Part shown: in pieces, positions 56,766-64,000 of the stretch
Numbering within the stretch: the first letter of the stretch is position 1
How the letters are laid out: every line of letters begins with the position of its first letter
Assembly: GCF_000423025.1 (NCBI RefSeq)
Contig: NZ_AUHE01000001.1
Location: forward strand, 1 to 64,000
Direction: 5' to 3'
Source: Gordonia shandongensis DSM 45094
Lineage (GTDB): Bacteria > Actinomycetota > Actinomycetes > Mycobacteriales > Mycobacteriaceae
Length of the DNA stretch: 64,000 bases
Made by a program: the position numbers and the translations under genes
The notes under the pieces: model-generated
Seen by the model: the letters and a program-made list of their open reading frames with translations, nothing else
Databases searched by the model: none
Told to the model about the DNA's origin: nothing

Positions 56766-57713
56766 TCACGTGTCGCGCCGATCGATGTCGGGTTCCAGGT
56801 AGATGACGCGAGCCTGGGGGACGACCGCCCGCATCCGGGCCTCGGCGCCGTCGATCGCGCGCGCGATCGACGGCGCGTCCGCACCGGGCTCGATCGCGAT
56901 CTTCGCGGCCACCAGCAGCTCGTCTGGTCCCAGGTACTGGGTCTTCATGTGGATGAGGCGGTCGACGCCCGCACCCGGCAGCGCGGCTCGCAGCGCGCGT
57001 TCCTCCTCGTCGGTGGCGCCCTCTCCGATGAGCAGGCTCTGCATCTCGATGATGAGGACGACCGCGATCACACCGAGCAGCACACCGATCGCGACGGTGC
57101 CGACGCCGTCCCACACCGCGTTGCCGGTGAGCATCGTCAGGCCGACGCCGCACAGCGCCAACACCAGTCCGACGAGGGCGCCGGCGTCTTCGAGGAGGAC
57201 CACCGGCAGTTCGGGGGTTCGCGAGTTCCGGATGAACTGCCACCACGAGGCGTCGCCCTTGAGCGCCGCGGACTCCTTGCGGGCGGTGGCGAAGCTGTAT
57301 CCCTCCAGGCAGATGGCGACCACGAGGATCACCACGGCGACCAGCGGGGAGTCGAGGCCGTGGTCGCCCGCGTCTCGGATCTTCCCGATGCCCTCGTACA
57401 GCGCGAACAGCGAGCCGAGGGTGAAGATCACCAGCGCCACGACGAACGAGTAGAAGTACCGGTTCCGCCCGTACCCGAAGGGGTGCAGTCGGTCGGCTTC
57501 GCGTCGCGACCGGCGCTGCCCCAGCAGGAGCAGCCCCTGGTTGGAGGTGTCGGCCACCGAGTGCACGCCCTCGGCGAGCATGGACGACGATCCGGTGATC
57601 GCGAAGCCCGCGAACTTCGCGACGGCGATCCCCGCGTTGGCGGCGAGCGCCGCGATGATCGCGCGCGTCGCGCCGTGCGTCGAATCGTCTTCGTTCGATG
57701 CGGTTGTCGACAT
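56766..57713 (-). CDS. Cation diffusion facilitator (CDF) metal exporter
   Basis: 315 residues with six membrane helices. The CDF helix-2 and helix-5 metal sites appear as MLAEGVHSVADTSNQG (H-x3-D) and VVLLEDAGALVGLVLALCG (E-D-x4). LHPFGYGRNRYFYSFV is the conserved loop. A cytosolic C-terminal domain (DRLIHMKTQYLGPDELLVAAKIAIEPG) follows. It exports Zn2+, Fe2+ or similar against a proton gradient. The ATG at 57713 has GGGAGG six bases upstream. Confidence 0.9.
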   Translation of the reverse strand: MSTTASNEDDSTHGATRAIIAALAANAGIAVAKFAGFAITGSSSMLAEGVHSVADTSNQGLLLLGQRRSRREADRLHPFGYGRNRYFYSFVVALVIFTLGSLFALYEGIGKIRDAGDHGLDSPLVAVVILVVAICLEGYSFATARKESAALKGDASWWQFIRNSRTPELPVVLLEDAGALVGLVLALCGVGLTMLTGNAVWDGVGTVAIGVLLGVIAVVLIIEMQSLLIGEGATDEEERALRAALPGAGVDRLIHMKTQYLGPDELLVAAKIAIEPGADAPSIARAIDGAEARMRAVVPQARVIYLEPDIDRRDT

Positions 57714-57823
57714 TCCGACCTCCCTGGCGGCGACGGCCACCGGTGCGGCCGAACTCGTCCAGAAGCGTATCGGTGCCGAACGGCGCGGCGTGCGTTCCGG
57801 GGTCGGGCGTCCCCGCCGGGAAT

Positions 57824-57849
57824 TAACCGGACTACGGTCCGGTTACACT
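57824..57849 (+). promoter_or_regulatory. Palindromic operator overlapping the -10 of the luciferase-like gene
   Basis: TAACCGGAC (57824-57832) and GTCCGGTTA (57837-57845) are perfect nine-base arms around TACG. The last bases form the start of TACACT (57844-57849), a good -10 element, about 48 bases before the ATG. A bound repressor would block polymerase. No regulator gene is adjacent, so the reader is unknown; a TetR- or MarR-family protein fits the size of the site. Confidence 0.7.
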
Positions 57850-57896
57850 CGGTGAGACGTCTGAGAGGCAGACGCACCATACGAGGAGCGGCACCG

Positions 57897-59030
57897 ATGC
57901 AGTTCGGAATCTTCACCGTCGGCGATCTCACCGCCGACCCCGTCGCGGGCACAACCGTCAGCGAGCACGAGCGGATCGCCTCGATGACCGCGATCGCGCT
58001 GAAGGCCGAGGAGGTGGGGCTGGACGTCTTCGCCACCGGCGAGCACCACAATCCGCCCTTCGTGCCGAGCTCCCCCACGACGATGCTCGGCTGGATCGCG
58101 GCACGCACCGAGCGACTCCGGCTCAGCACCGCCACCACGCTCATCACCACCAACGACCCGGTGAAGATCGCCGAGGACTTCGCGATGCTCCAGCATCTGT
58201 CCGACGGCCGCACCGACCTGATGCTGGGTCGCGGCAACACCGGTCCGGTGTATCCGTGGTTCGGCAAGGACATCCGTCAGGGCATCGGACTGGCCGTGGA
58301 GAACTACCACCTGCTGCGGCGACTGTGGCGGGAGCGCTCCGTCGACTGGGAGGGCCGCTTCCGGACCCCGCTGCAGGGTTTCACCGCCACCCCGGCACCC
58401 CTCGACGACACCCCGCCGTTCGTGTGGCACGGGTCGATCCGGTCCCCGGAGATCGCCGAACAGGCGGCCTTCTACGGGGACGGGTTCTTCCACAACAACA
58501 TCTTCTGGAACGCCGAGCACACCCGGCAGATGGTCGAGTTGTACCGCCGTCGCTTCGAGCACTACGGACACGGCTCGGCCGATCAGGCGATCGTCGGTCT
58601 GGGCGGCCAGGTGTTCATGGCCGCGACCGAAGCCGAAGCCAAGCGACGCTTCCGCCCCTACTTCGACGACGCGCCGGTGTACGGGCACGGCCCCTCGCTC
58701 GAAGAGTTCACCGACATGACGCCGTTGACGGTCGGCACTCCCGAGATGGTCATCGACAAGACGCTGTCGTTCGCCGACTACGCGGGCGACTACCAGCGGC
58801 AGCTGTTCCTCGTCGACCACGCCGGGCTTCCCCTCGACCAGGTCCTCGAACAGGTCGAGATGCTCGGCCGCGACGTGGTGCCGACGCTCCGCAAGGAGTT
58901 CGAGCTCCGCCGGCCGGCCCACGTCCCGTCGGATCCCCCGATCCACGAGACCCTCGTCGCACAGGGTCCCGACTCGCCGCACCGGCGGGTGCAGCCCGCC
59001 GAGTCCGTCGCCGTCGCGGGGACGAACTGA
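57897..59030 (+). CDS. FMN-dependent luciferase-like monooxygenase (CE1758 family)
   Basis: 377-residue bacterial luciferase-type (LLM) flavoprotein. The barrel start MQFGIFTVGDL, the flavin/substrate-site segment DVFATGEHHNPPFVPSSP (E-H-H), the LSDGRTDLMLGRG phosphate loop and the C-terminal VIDKTLSFADYAGDYQRQLF match the CE1758 group. It uses FMNH2 from the reductase encoded next, which begins one base after its stop. Substrate unknown: desulfonation, oxidation of xenobiotics or of a reactive aldehyde are all possible. GAGGAG nine bases before the ATG. The palindromic operator upstream suggests induced expression. Confidence 0.88.
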   Translation: MQFGIFTVGDLTADPVAGTTVSEHERIASMTAIALKAEEVGLDVFATGEHHNPPFVPSSPTTMLGWIAARTERLRLSTATTLITTNDPVKIAEDFAMLQHLSDGRTDLMLGRGNTGPVYPWFGKDIRQGIGLAVENYHLLRRLWRERSVDWEGRFRTPLQGFTATPAPLDDTPPFVWHGSIRSPEIAEQAAFYGDGFFHNNIFWNAEHTRQMVELYRRRFEHYGHGSADQAIVGLGGQVFMAATEAEAKRRFRPYFDDAPVYGHGPSLEEFTDMTPLTVGTPEMVIDKTLSFADYAGDYQRQLFLVDHAGLPLDQVLEQVEMLGRDVVPTLRKEFELRRPAHVPSDPPIHETLVAQGPDSPHRRVQPAESVAVAGTN

Positions 59031-59031
59031 C

Positions 59032-59688
59032 ATGGCCCGCACGCTGCTGGTGATCAGCGCCGGCACGTCGACGCCGTCGTCGACCCGCCTGCTGGCCGAT
59101 CAACTCGCCGACGCCGTGACCGCCGGTGTCACCGCGCGGGGCGAGGAGATCGCGGTCGACGTTCTGGAACTCGGTCCGCTCGCTGCCCCGATGGCGACGA
59201 TGATGACCAGCGGAGTCCCGCCCGCCGAGCTCGTCGCGGCGCATGAGCGCGTGGCGGCGGCCGACGGCGTGGTCGCCGTGACGCCGGTGTTCGCGGCGTC
59301 GTACAGCGGACTGTTCAAGATGTTCTTCGACACCCTCGACCCGGCGGCCCTCACGGGTGTGCCGGCGCTGATCGCGGCCACCGCGGGCACACCGCGACAC
59401 AGTCTGGTCCTCGACCACGCCGTCCGCCCCCTGCTCGCCTACCTGCGTGCCGACACGGTGCCCACCGCGGTATTCGCGGCCACGGAGGATTTCGGATCCC
59501 CCGAGTTGGGCGCCCGCATCCGCCGGGCGGGGGCGGAGCTGGCGGGGCGTCTGGTGACGACGTCGGCGGTCGCGGGTTTCGGCGGCCCCACCGAGATCCC
59601 GGACGCGCCCCGACGATCCGCGGGCACCGACGATCTGGGGCCGGTCACCCCGTTCCGCGAACTGCTCCGCGGGCACACCGGCGACTGA
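59032..59688 (+). CDS. NAD(P)H-dependent FMN reductase (CE1759 family)
   Basis: 218 residues with the flavodoxin-like FMN_red fold. The phosphate loop is SAGTSTPSSTRLLADQL, and AVTPVFAASYSGLFKMFFDTLD is the isoalloxazine-binding segment. It should supply reduced FMN to the luciferase-like monooxygenase encoded directly upstream, a two-component arrangement conserved under the names CE1758/CE1759. It starts one base after its partner's stop codon. A strong hairpin follows. Confidence 0.9.
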   Translation: MARTLLVISAGTSTPSSTRLLADQLADAVTAGVTARGEEIAVDVLELGPLAAPMATMMTSGVPPAELVAAHERVAAADGVVAVTPVFAASYSGLFKMFFDTLDPAALTGVPALIAATAGTPRHSLVLDHAVRPLLAYLRADTVPTAVFAATEDFGSPELGARIRRAGAELAGRLVTTSAVAGFGGPTEIPDAPRRSAGTDDLGPVTPFRELLRGHTGD

Positions 59689-59712
59689 CGCCGTTCCGCG
59701 GGCCGGGTGCGG

Positions 59713-59743
59713 CGGGGCGGGCGGCACCGTGCCGCCCGCCCCG
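59713..59743. terminator. Bidirectional hairpin between FMN reductase and the WXG100 gene
   Basis: Perfect 14-base arms CGGGGCGGGCGGCA (59713-59726) and complement (59730-59743) with a three-base loop. It lies 24 bases after the reductase stop and five bases beyond the stop of the convergent WXG100 gene, marking the boundary of the ESX-type cluster. Confidence 0.8.
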
Positions 59744-59748
59744 TCGCG

Positions 59749-60042
59749 TCACGCGGTGAAGGTCCGTCCCACCCGGACGTCGGTCTCCCTCATGGTCGTC
59801 GCCGCCTTGCCGACGCCGGTGCCGAGTGCGTCGAGCCGCATCCGCGCGTCGACGAAGACGCGGTCCCACCCCGCCTGCGCCTGTTGATACTGGGCTGCTC
59901 CGCCCGAGTCCCAATGCGATGCCAGTGCCGTGACCTGCTTCTTGAGTTGTCCGGAGAGCACCTCGAGCCGCTGGAAATGCCCGCGGAGGTCGCCCGAGAG
60001 GCCACCCAGCGATTCGAAGTCGTACCTGATGATTCCCGACAT
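59749..60042 (-). CDS. WXG100 protein, EsxA-like (type VII secretion substrate)
   Basis: 97 residues, the right size for an ESAT-6-type helical hairpin. The turn is HWDSGGAAQY, a W-x-S-G form like the WGGSG of EsxA, and the second helix AGWDRVFVDARMRLDALGTGV plus a flexible end VRVGRTFTA follow EsxA's order. No signal peptide. Last gene of a minus-strand run; it should pair with the WXG100 protein encoded 67 bases upstream and be secreted as a heterodimer by an ESX apparatus. Confidence 0.87.
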   Translation of the reverse strand: MSGIIRYDFESLGGLSGDLRGHFQRLEVLSGQLKKQVTALASHWDSGGAAQYQQAQAGWDRVFVDARMRLDALGTGVGKAATTMRETDVRVGRTFTA

Positions 60043-60109
60043 GAGGATCCTCCTGCTGTCTGATCGGTGATGGTTTACCGTCTGTCCGGTGACGTCCGGC
60101 GCGGTGACG

Positions 60110-60433
60110 TCAGATCGACAGTGGCGCGGGTGCGCCGCCGCCGCTGCTGCTGATCTGTCCCGCGACGGTGACGTCGTCGTCCTCGTAGCCGCGGAACCCC
60201 ACCGTGAGTTTGACTTCGATCTCGTCGAGCGCCATCTGCAGACGGGTGGCGATGCCGTGCCAGTCCGTGTGCGTGGTCCCGAAGGCGTTCGACGCCTTGC
60301 CGTCCCAACCGGCCTGCCCGCTGATCGCCGACTTCTGGACCTGGGTGATGACCCGGTGCATCTCGTCGACGACGCCCTTGATCGACTTCGCCGACGCCTG
60401 TCCGGCGACGAGGTCGAGATTGAGTCCCCTCAT
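60110..60433 (-). CDS. WXG100 protein, EsxB-like partner
   Basis: 107 residues. The helical hairpin turn is GWDGKASNAF (W-x-G). The C-terminal tail has the secretion motif Y-x3-D in RGYEDDDVTVAG, as in CFP-10 (EsxB), which carries the signal for the ESX ATPase. It therefore looks like the signal-bearing partner of the EsxA-like protein downstream. GGGGAGGAG stands before its ATG, the best ribosome site in the cluster. Confidence 0.88.
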   Translation of the reverse strand: MRGLNLDLVAGQASAKSIKGVVDEMHRVITQVQKSAISGQAGWDGKASNAFGTTHTDWHGIATRLQMALDEIEVKLTVGFRGYEDDDVTVAGQISSSGGGAPAPLSI

Positions 60434-60460
60434 GGATGTCTCCTCCCCTGTACTGCCGGA

Positions 60461-61921
60461 TCAGACTGACCCGGCAAGATCTCGTTGGCCGATGCCGAGC
60501 ACGAGCGCGGCATCGAATTCCAGCGCTTCGGCCGAGGCCGCGCTGAGCCACTCCGGCGAAACCGACGGTGATTCCGGCGGCCCCGACGGCGTCTCCGGCG
60601 GGGTCGCACCCGCACCGGTGGTGAACGACGCCGCGAGCGCCGGTCCGCTCGGGCCGTCCGACGGCCGGGCGGCAACACTCGGCGCCACCGCCGGCGTCGC
60701 CGTCATCGGTCCCGCGGGTCCGGCGGCCTCGGTGGCGGTGTGGGCCTCCGGTGTCGACGAGGTGACAGCTGCGACGGCGTTCGTCGTGACCGGGCACTGC
60801 GCCAGCGGCGCCTCGGGGGTGTTCACCTCGGGCACCGCGGGTCCGCCGCCGACGGGTCCCCCGCCGCCGGCCGGGCCGGCGCTGCCCGTGACCGTCGCAC
60901 CCGGGGGTTTCGGCACGGTCGTCGCCGGGGTCCCCGCGGCGCAGGTCGGCGGGCAACCGGCACCGCCGACTCCCGCCGGTCGGGTGCCCGCCGGGGTGAG
61001 CCCCGATGCCGACGTGTCCGGGGCCGGCGCATCGGAGGCGGACCCGTCCGTTCCGGCTCCCGCCAGCAGCGATACCGCGAACCGCGCTCCGGCCTGCACC
61101 AACGGCAGCATTCCGGTCATGAGGTCGGCGGCCGCCCGGGCGCCGCCCTCACCGCCGGCCCCGGGAACCGGGGTGATCGGCACCGGTGCACCGTTGCGCA
61201 CCATGTCGGAGGTCGGTCCGGCCAGTTGTGCGCGGGTCGCCGCGACGACCGCCAGCCCTTGCGCGAGCCCGTTTGCGGCGATGCCGAGAGCCGCCGCCTG
61301 ACCGGGCGGGGTCAGCAGCGTCGGGGCCGCGGCGGCCAACAGTCCAGCGGTCTCGGCGACGACCCCCTGGAGCTCCATCGCTCCGGTCGCCACGATGCCC
61401 GCGGCCGCCTGGAGGTCGAACGCCATTCCCGATCCCTGTGCGGCCAGGGCACCGGACTCCGCTGCCGTCCGGGTCGCCGCCGTGACGGCCGACCCCGCAG
61501 CCGTTCCCGTCCAGCCGCCGTCGATCGCCTTCGCCGCGCCAGTCAGCGTCGACACTCCGCGCTCGAGCACCCCCGCGATCTGCCGGTGCGCCTGATCGGC
61601 ACTCCCGGGACCGCCGAGCCGTCCCGTGCCGAAACACGCGAGCAGATCGAGGATCGGTTTGATCAGCATGCTCGGGTCGAGCCCGACGGGCCCCGGCACC
61701 CCGGGCAGCCCGACGACGTCGCCACCCGGACCCGACGGTCCCGGAAGCGGGCCGATCCCGAGTCCCGACAGCACGTCCTGCACCGGATCCCGGGGCACAG
61801 AAGTCTCGCTCGGGCACTCGTGCGGCATCGTCTCGGACGACGGGAGAGGCGGGCCGCATCCGTCGGCCGGGACGCTCGCGACCTCCGGTGCGGCGGGCGG
61901 TACGCCCACCTCGGTGCTCAT
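60461..61921 (-). CDS. Large W-x-G/proline-rich protein of the ESX cluster, family unassigned
   Basis: 486 residues with no signal peptide or obvious membrane span. Order: Pro/Gly-rich head (1-85) with C22 and C36; a helical, alanine-rich core (about 86-290) with a single W-x-G turn at WTG 137-139 in AIDGGWTGTAAGSAV; a Pro/Thr/Gly-rich stretch (291-400) with C323, C327 and C376; and an acidic, helical end (SPEWLSAASAEALEFDAALVLGIGQRDLAGSV). The W-x-G hairpin inside an ESX locus suggests an EspB- or PPE-like secreted protein. Its ATG overlaps the stop of the EspC-like gene (TGATG). I do not recognise a named family. Confidence 0.7.
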   Translation of the reverse strand: MSTEVGVPPAAPEVASVPADGCGPPLPSSETMPHECPSETSVPRDPVQDVLSGLGIGPLPGPSGPGGDVVGLPGVPGPVGLDPSMLIKPILDLLACFGTGRLGGPGSADQAHRQIAGVLERGVSTLTGAAKAIDGGWTGTAAGSAVTAATRTAAESGALAAQGSGMAFDLQAAAGIVATGAMELQGVVAETAGLLAAAAPTLLTPPGQAAALGIAANGLAQGLAVVAATRAQLAGPTSDMVRNGAPVPITPVPGAGGEGGARAAADLMTGMLPLVQAGARFAVSLLAGAGTDGSASDAPAPDTSASGLTPAGTRPAGVGGAGCPPTCAAGTPATTVPKPPGATVTGSAGPAGGGGPVGGGPAVPEVNTPEAPLAQCPVTTNAVAAVTSSTPEAHTATEAAGPAGPMTATPAVAPSVAARPSDGPSGPALAASFTTGAGATPPETPSGPPESPSVSPEWLSAASAEALEFDAALVLGIGQRDLAGSV

Positions 61922-62223
61922 CAGAGCACCAGCCCCGTCGCCCCGACGCCGTCGGCGGTGGCGAACGAGTCGAGTCCGCCGAGCGCCGATGCCGCGATGG
62001 CGGTGTGCGCGGCGGCCAACTGCTCCACCGACGCGAGGTGATTCGCCTGGGCCACCCCGTAGGCGACCGCGAACTCCTGCCCGATCAGGCCGAACACCGC
62101 GGTCACCGCCGCCGATACCGCGACGGTGTCGAGAGCCCCCGCCGCCGCCGTCGCACCGCCCAACGCGGCGGCCGTGGCGCCGAAGGTCTGCAGCGTCTCG
62201 GGCTGCACACTCACCTGGTTCAC
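61921..62223 (-). CDS. EspC-like ESX secretion-associated protein
   Basis: 100 residues. The N-terminus VSVQPETLQTFGATAAALGGA matches the VQPE-x-L start of EspC-type proteins (Pfam PF10824), and the rest is alanine-rich helix (EFAVAYGVAQANHLASVEQLAAAHTAIAASAL). EspC-type proteins are co-secreted with larger partners, here probably the 486-residue product encoded next. The GTG at 62223 is very near GGGGGAG; a GTG at 62214 (residue 4) is better spaced and is a likely alternative. Confidence 0.8.
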   Translation of the reverse strand: MNQVSVQPETLQTFGATAAALGGATAAAGALDTVAVSAAVTAVFGLIGQEFAVAYGVAQANHLASVEQLAAAHTAIAASALGGLDSFATADGVGATGLVL

Positions 62224-62279
62224 ATCTCCCCCTTGATGCTCGACCGCCCCGAATGCTCCCCGGAGGCGGGTGTGGTCCC

Positions 62280-62684
62280 CTATGACGTTGGACGCACCGG
62301 ACCACGATTCGGTTCCAGCGACTCACCGGTCGGGTCGGTTCCGGTCAGATCGGTTCCGGTCAGGTCGGCGAACTCCTCGCAGAACTCCCGCATGATCTCG
62401 CCGCGGACGGCGAACACCTCGGTCGCGGCTCGGATGGCCGCCCCGACGATCGCCTCGGCGAGCCGGGCGGCCCGACCGCCGCCGGCTCCGTCGAGAATCG
62501 TCAAGTCGATCATCGCGCCGTGGCCGTCCACCTCCACCCGCACCCGGCCGTCGTCTCCGACACCGACGGCTCGCAGCGACGACAGTCGACGTCCGACGTC
62601 CTCGAGGGCGCCGAGCTGATCCCGAGCTCGATCCTGCAGGGCATCCATCGCGGCGTTCCCCGTCCCGAACCGGTCGACGGTCAT
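62280..62684 (-). CDS. YbaB/EbfC-like protein in the ESX cluster
   Basis: 134 residues. DALQDRARDQLGALEDVGRRLSSL is a helix and GRVRVEVDGHGAMIDLTIL the beta-hairpin of the YbaB/EbfC DNA-binding fold (V-x-V-x-G-x-G-x-L), followed by ARLAEAIVGAAIRAATEVF. The tail contains LTGTDLTGTDPTGES, a short repeat. In ESX-1 loci EspL has this fold and affects secretion. The ATG at 62684 overlaps the previous gene's stop by four bases; the longer open frame is not used. Confidence 0.78.
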   Translation of the reverse strand: MTVDRFGTGNAAMDALQDRARDQLGALEDVGRRLSSLRAVGVGDDGRVRVEVDGHGAMIDLTILDGAGGGRAARLAEAIVGAAIRAATEVFAVRGEIMREFCEEFADLTGTDLTGTDPTGESLEPNRGPVRPTS

Positions 62685-63088
62685 CGTCGCCTCCGCGCAC
62701 CGCACCGGTCGGCCGCGGCCTCCGCCGTCACCAGGTCGTCGCGCGACGGCAGCCCGAGGAGCGCGAGCGCATCGGCGCTCACGCCGCCGGCCCCGAGCGC
62801 CTCGCGGGTGTGGACTCCGGCTGCGGTGCCCGCCAGCCGGCACAGGGCGAGGATCTCCTCGGCCAATGCCGCCGGCGATCGTCTCATCGCCGCCGAGGCC
62901 AGCGTCATCCGCACCGGGAGTCCGGCAGCGGTGCACGTGACGGAGATGGTTCCCGTCCGCGATGCGACCGACATCAAACCGTCGTCGCCCGATCCCCCGG
63001 ATTCCGCTCCGGGATGTCCCGGGACCGCCGGTCCGCGCGGGTTACCGGATCCAGATGTACGTTCCGAGTCGTGTTCCTCTCCCGTCAT
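62681..63088 (-). CDS. Second YbaB-like small protein of the ESX cluster
   Basis: About 135 residues from the ATG at 63088. The core is TISVTCTAAGLPVRMTLASAAMRRSPAALAEEILALCRLAG, a beta-hairpin plus helix pattern close to the YbaB fold of its neighbour but more divergent. The head (TGEEHDSERTSGSGNPRGP) is polar and probably disordered. The start is uncertain: 63136 (GTG), 63124, 63088 or 62974. The last overlaps least with the divergent promoter but would remove the disordered head. Coupled by ATGA to the next gene. Role unknown. Confidence 0.65.
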   Translation of the reverse strand: MTGEEHDSERTSGSGNPRGPAVPGHPGAESGGSGDDGLMSVASRTGTISVTCTAAGLPVRMTLASAAMRRSPAALAEEILALCRLAGTAAGVHTREALGAGGVSADALALLGLPSRDDLVTAEAAADRCGARRRR

Positions 63089-63213
63089 GCGAGTTAGACG
63101 CGCCCCGATCCGATTCGGTTCCATCCCCCGATTCACGGGCGTGTCGGTCGATGCGGTGATTACCGTCGGCGAGACACGGTGACCGCTCGGTCACCGACGT
63201 ACGAGGGGGACCC

Positions 63214-64000
63214 ATGACCGTGCACGACACCGACGATCCGAACATCGAGCGCATCGCCGACGCCCCGCCGTGGCTGTCCGCGCAGCCGGCCGCCGACATC
63301 GACCTGTCGGCCCTGCTCGGCGGTGCGGTCGCGGCACATCCGACGACGATGCCCGGTCCCGGACCGGTCGCCGGACCTCCACCGACACCCGTTCCTCCGC
63401 CGCCACCCGTTCCCACCCCGATCCCCGTTCCGGCCCCGATCCCCGTTCCGACACCGACACCCGTTTCTCCCGCCCGCGCCGCCGGCCCGCAGCCCGGGCG
63501 CGCCGTCGGCCCCGCACTCGACCAGGTCGCGTTGCTCCGCAGGGCGCGTCACGCACCGGCGCACGGGTGGCGACGCGCGGTCCACACCCTCACCGCGGGC
63601 ATGGTGAACCCGGGAGAGTCGACCGCGCAGATCGAATACCAGCAGCTGATCGAACGGCTGCGTCGCCCGATCCGCGGCGACTACCGCATCGCGGTGCTGT
63701 CGTTGAAGGGCGGCGTCGGCAAGACCACCACCGTCGTCGGGTTGGGCGCCACATTCGCCTCCCTGCGAGGAGACCGGGTGATCGCCGTCGACGCCAACCC
63801 CGACCTGGGGACCCTGGCGCAGCGGGTCCCCCTGCAGACACCGTCAACGGTGCGGAACCTCCTGGCCGATCCCTCCGTGCACCGGTACTCCGACGTCCGT
63901 GTTCACACGTCGCAGGCGGCGAACCGGCTGGAGGTCCTCGCATCGGAACGCGACCCGGCGGCGGCGGAGGCGTTCAGCGAGGACGAGTACCGCGGGGTCC
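63214..64000 (+). CDS. EspI-like MinD/ParA ATPase of the ESX locus (partial)
   Basis: 262 codons up to the window's right edge, start ATG 63214 after GAGGGGG. A short head (DDPNIERIADAPPWLSAQP) leads into a proline-rich stretch with V-P-x-P-I-P repeats (about 58-86). GWRRAVHTLTAGMVNPGES opens the ATPase domain, whose deviant Walker A is SLKGGVGKTTT, then VIAVDANPDLGTLAQRV and HRYSDVRVHTSQAANRLEVLAS. These segments follow ESX-1 EspI (Rv3876) in order. EspI-type proteins are thought to tune ESX secretion to the ATP level. It diverges from the six-gene minus-strand run. The C-terminus lies outside the window. Confidence 0.88.
   Translation, partial: MTVHDTDDPNIERIADAPPWLSAQPAADIDLSALLGGAVAAHPTTMPGPGPVAGPPPTPVPPPPPVPTPIPVPAPIPVPTPTPVSPARAAGPQPGRAVGPALDQVALLRRARHAPAHGWRRAVHTLTAGMVNPGESTAQIEYQQLIERLRRPIRGDYRIAVLSLKGGVGKTTTVVGLGATFASLRGDRVIAVDANPDLGTLAQRVPLQTPSTVRNLLADPSVHRYSDVRVHTSQAANRLEVLASERDPAAAEAFSEDEYRGV

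Noticed and set aside
63387-63470. GTTCC-rich repeats in the EspI-like gene considered as a DNA repeat element
   Set aside because: They are explained by the proline-rich V-P-x-P protein repeats common in EspI-type proteins.

Overview
The window is a chromosomal segment of a high-GC actinobacterium of the mycolic-acid group (Mycobacteriales; Gordonia or a close relative is my best guess, an inference). Support: AdnA/AdnB, WhiB1, SigH/RshA, PdtaS, LpqB-MtrB-MtrA, MoeZ, a DesA3-type desaturase with its reductase, WXG100/EspC/EspI-type genes, GTG starts and codon bias for G/C. The order of the core genes from nudC to the amino-acid permease follows, as I remember it, the Mycobacterium tuberculosis Rv3199c-Rv3253c stretch, with insertions and at least one inversion (tmk). 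Nearly all of the window is coding; I see no gene-free stretch longer than about 280 bases, no tRNA or rRNA gene, no insertion sequence and no CRISPR array.

Layout. 1-135: tail of a DUF222/HNH-type protein. 150-8903 (minus): nudC, a K+ channel, adnB and adnA, the last two being the two-subunit helicase-nuclease for double-strand-break resection. 9008-10179 (plus): a LipV-like hydrolase overlapping an alkyltransferase-like (ATL) repair protein. 10201-16760: a lipoprotein, a TIGR02569-like protein, moeZ, a DUF3152 protein, a TetR regulator, a serine hydrolase, a DUF3107 protein and a ferritin-like protein. 17016-22727: DEAD-box helicase, anchored beta-propeller-like protein, ParA, membrane protein, lipid kinase, whiB1. 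22852-25899: pdtaS, a biotinylated protein, the 24-residue ribosomal protein bL37, rshA and sigH with a SigH-type promoter. 26031-35575: SRAP protein, flavin monooxygenase, FAD oxidase, quinone oxidoreductase, small membrane protein, aldo/keto reductase (also with a SigH-type promoter), aminotransferase, aroA, rsgA. 35579-39277 (minus): two tandem desaturases and their ferredoxin reductase, with a striking set of matching palindromic operators. 39417-44802: DUF6912, a WS/DGAT-like protein with an altered active site, a DUF6459 protein, secA1. 45048-50922 (minus): hpf, comF, lpqB, mtrB, mtrA. 51024-57713: tmk, sahH, a cationic amino-acid permease, metS/metP, a CDF exporter. 57897-59688: a luciferase-like monooxygenase and its FMN reductase behind a palindromic operator. 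59749-64000: part of a type VII secretion (ESX) locus.

How they work together. The strongest regulatory themes are (i) SigH/RshA redox control, with one promoter at sigH itself and one at an aldo/keto reductase; (ii) a repressor of unsaturated fatty-acid synthesis acting at four sites of one consensus in the desaturase operon; (iii) MtrAB-LpqB, SecA1 and Tmk as cell-envelope and growth functions. The most open-ended region is the right end: an EspI-like ATPase diverges from six genes encoding two YbaB-like proteins, an EspC-like protein, a 486-residue W-x-G/proline/cysteine protein and two WXG100 proteins. This looks like an ESX substrate module whose large member I cannot assign to a known family. 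The ESX membrane machinery is not visible and may lie beyond the right edge.
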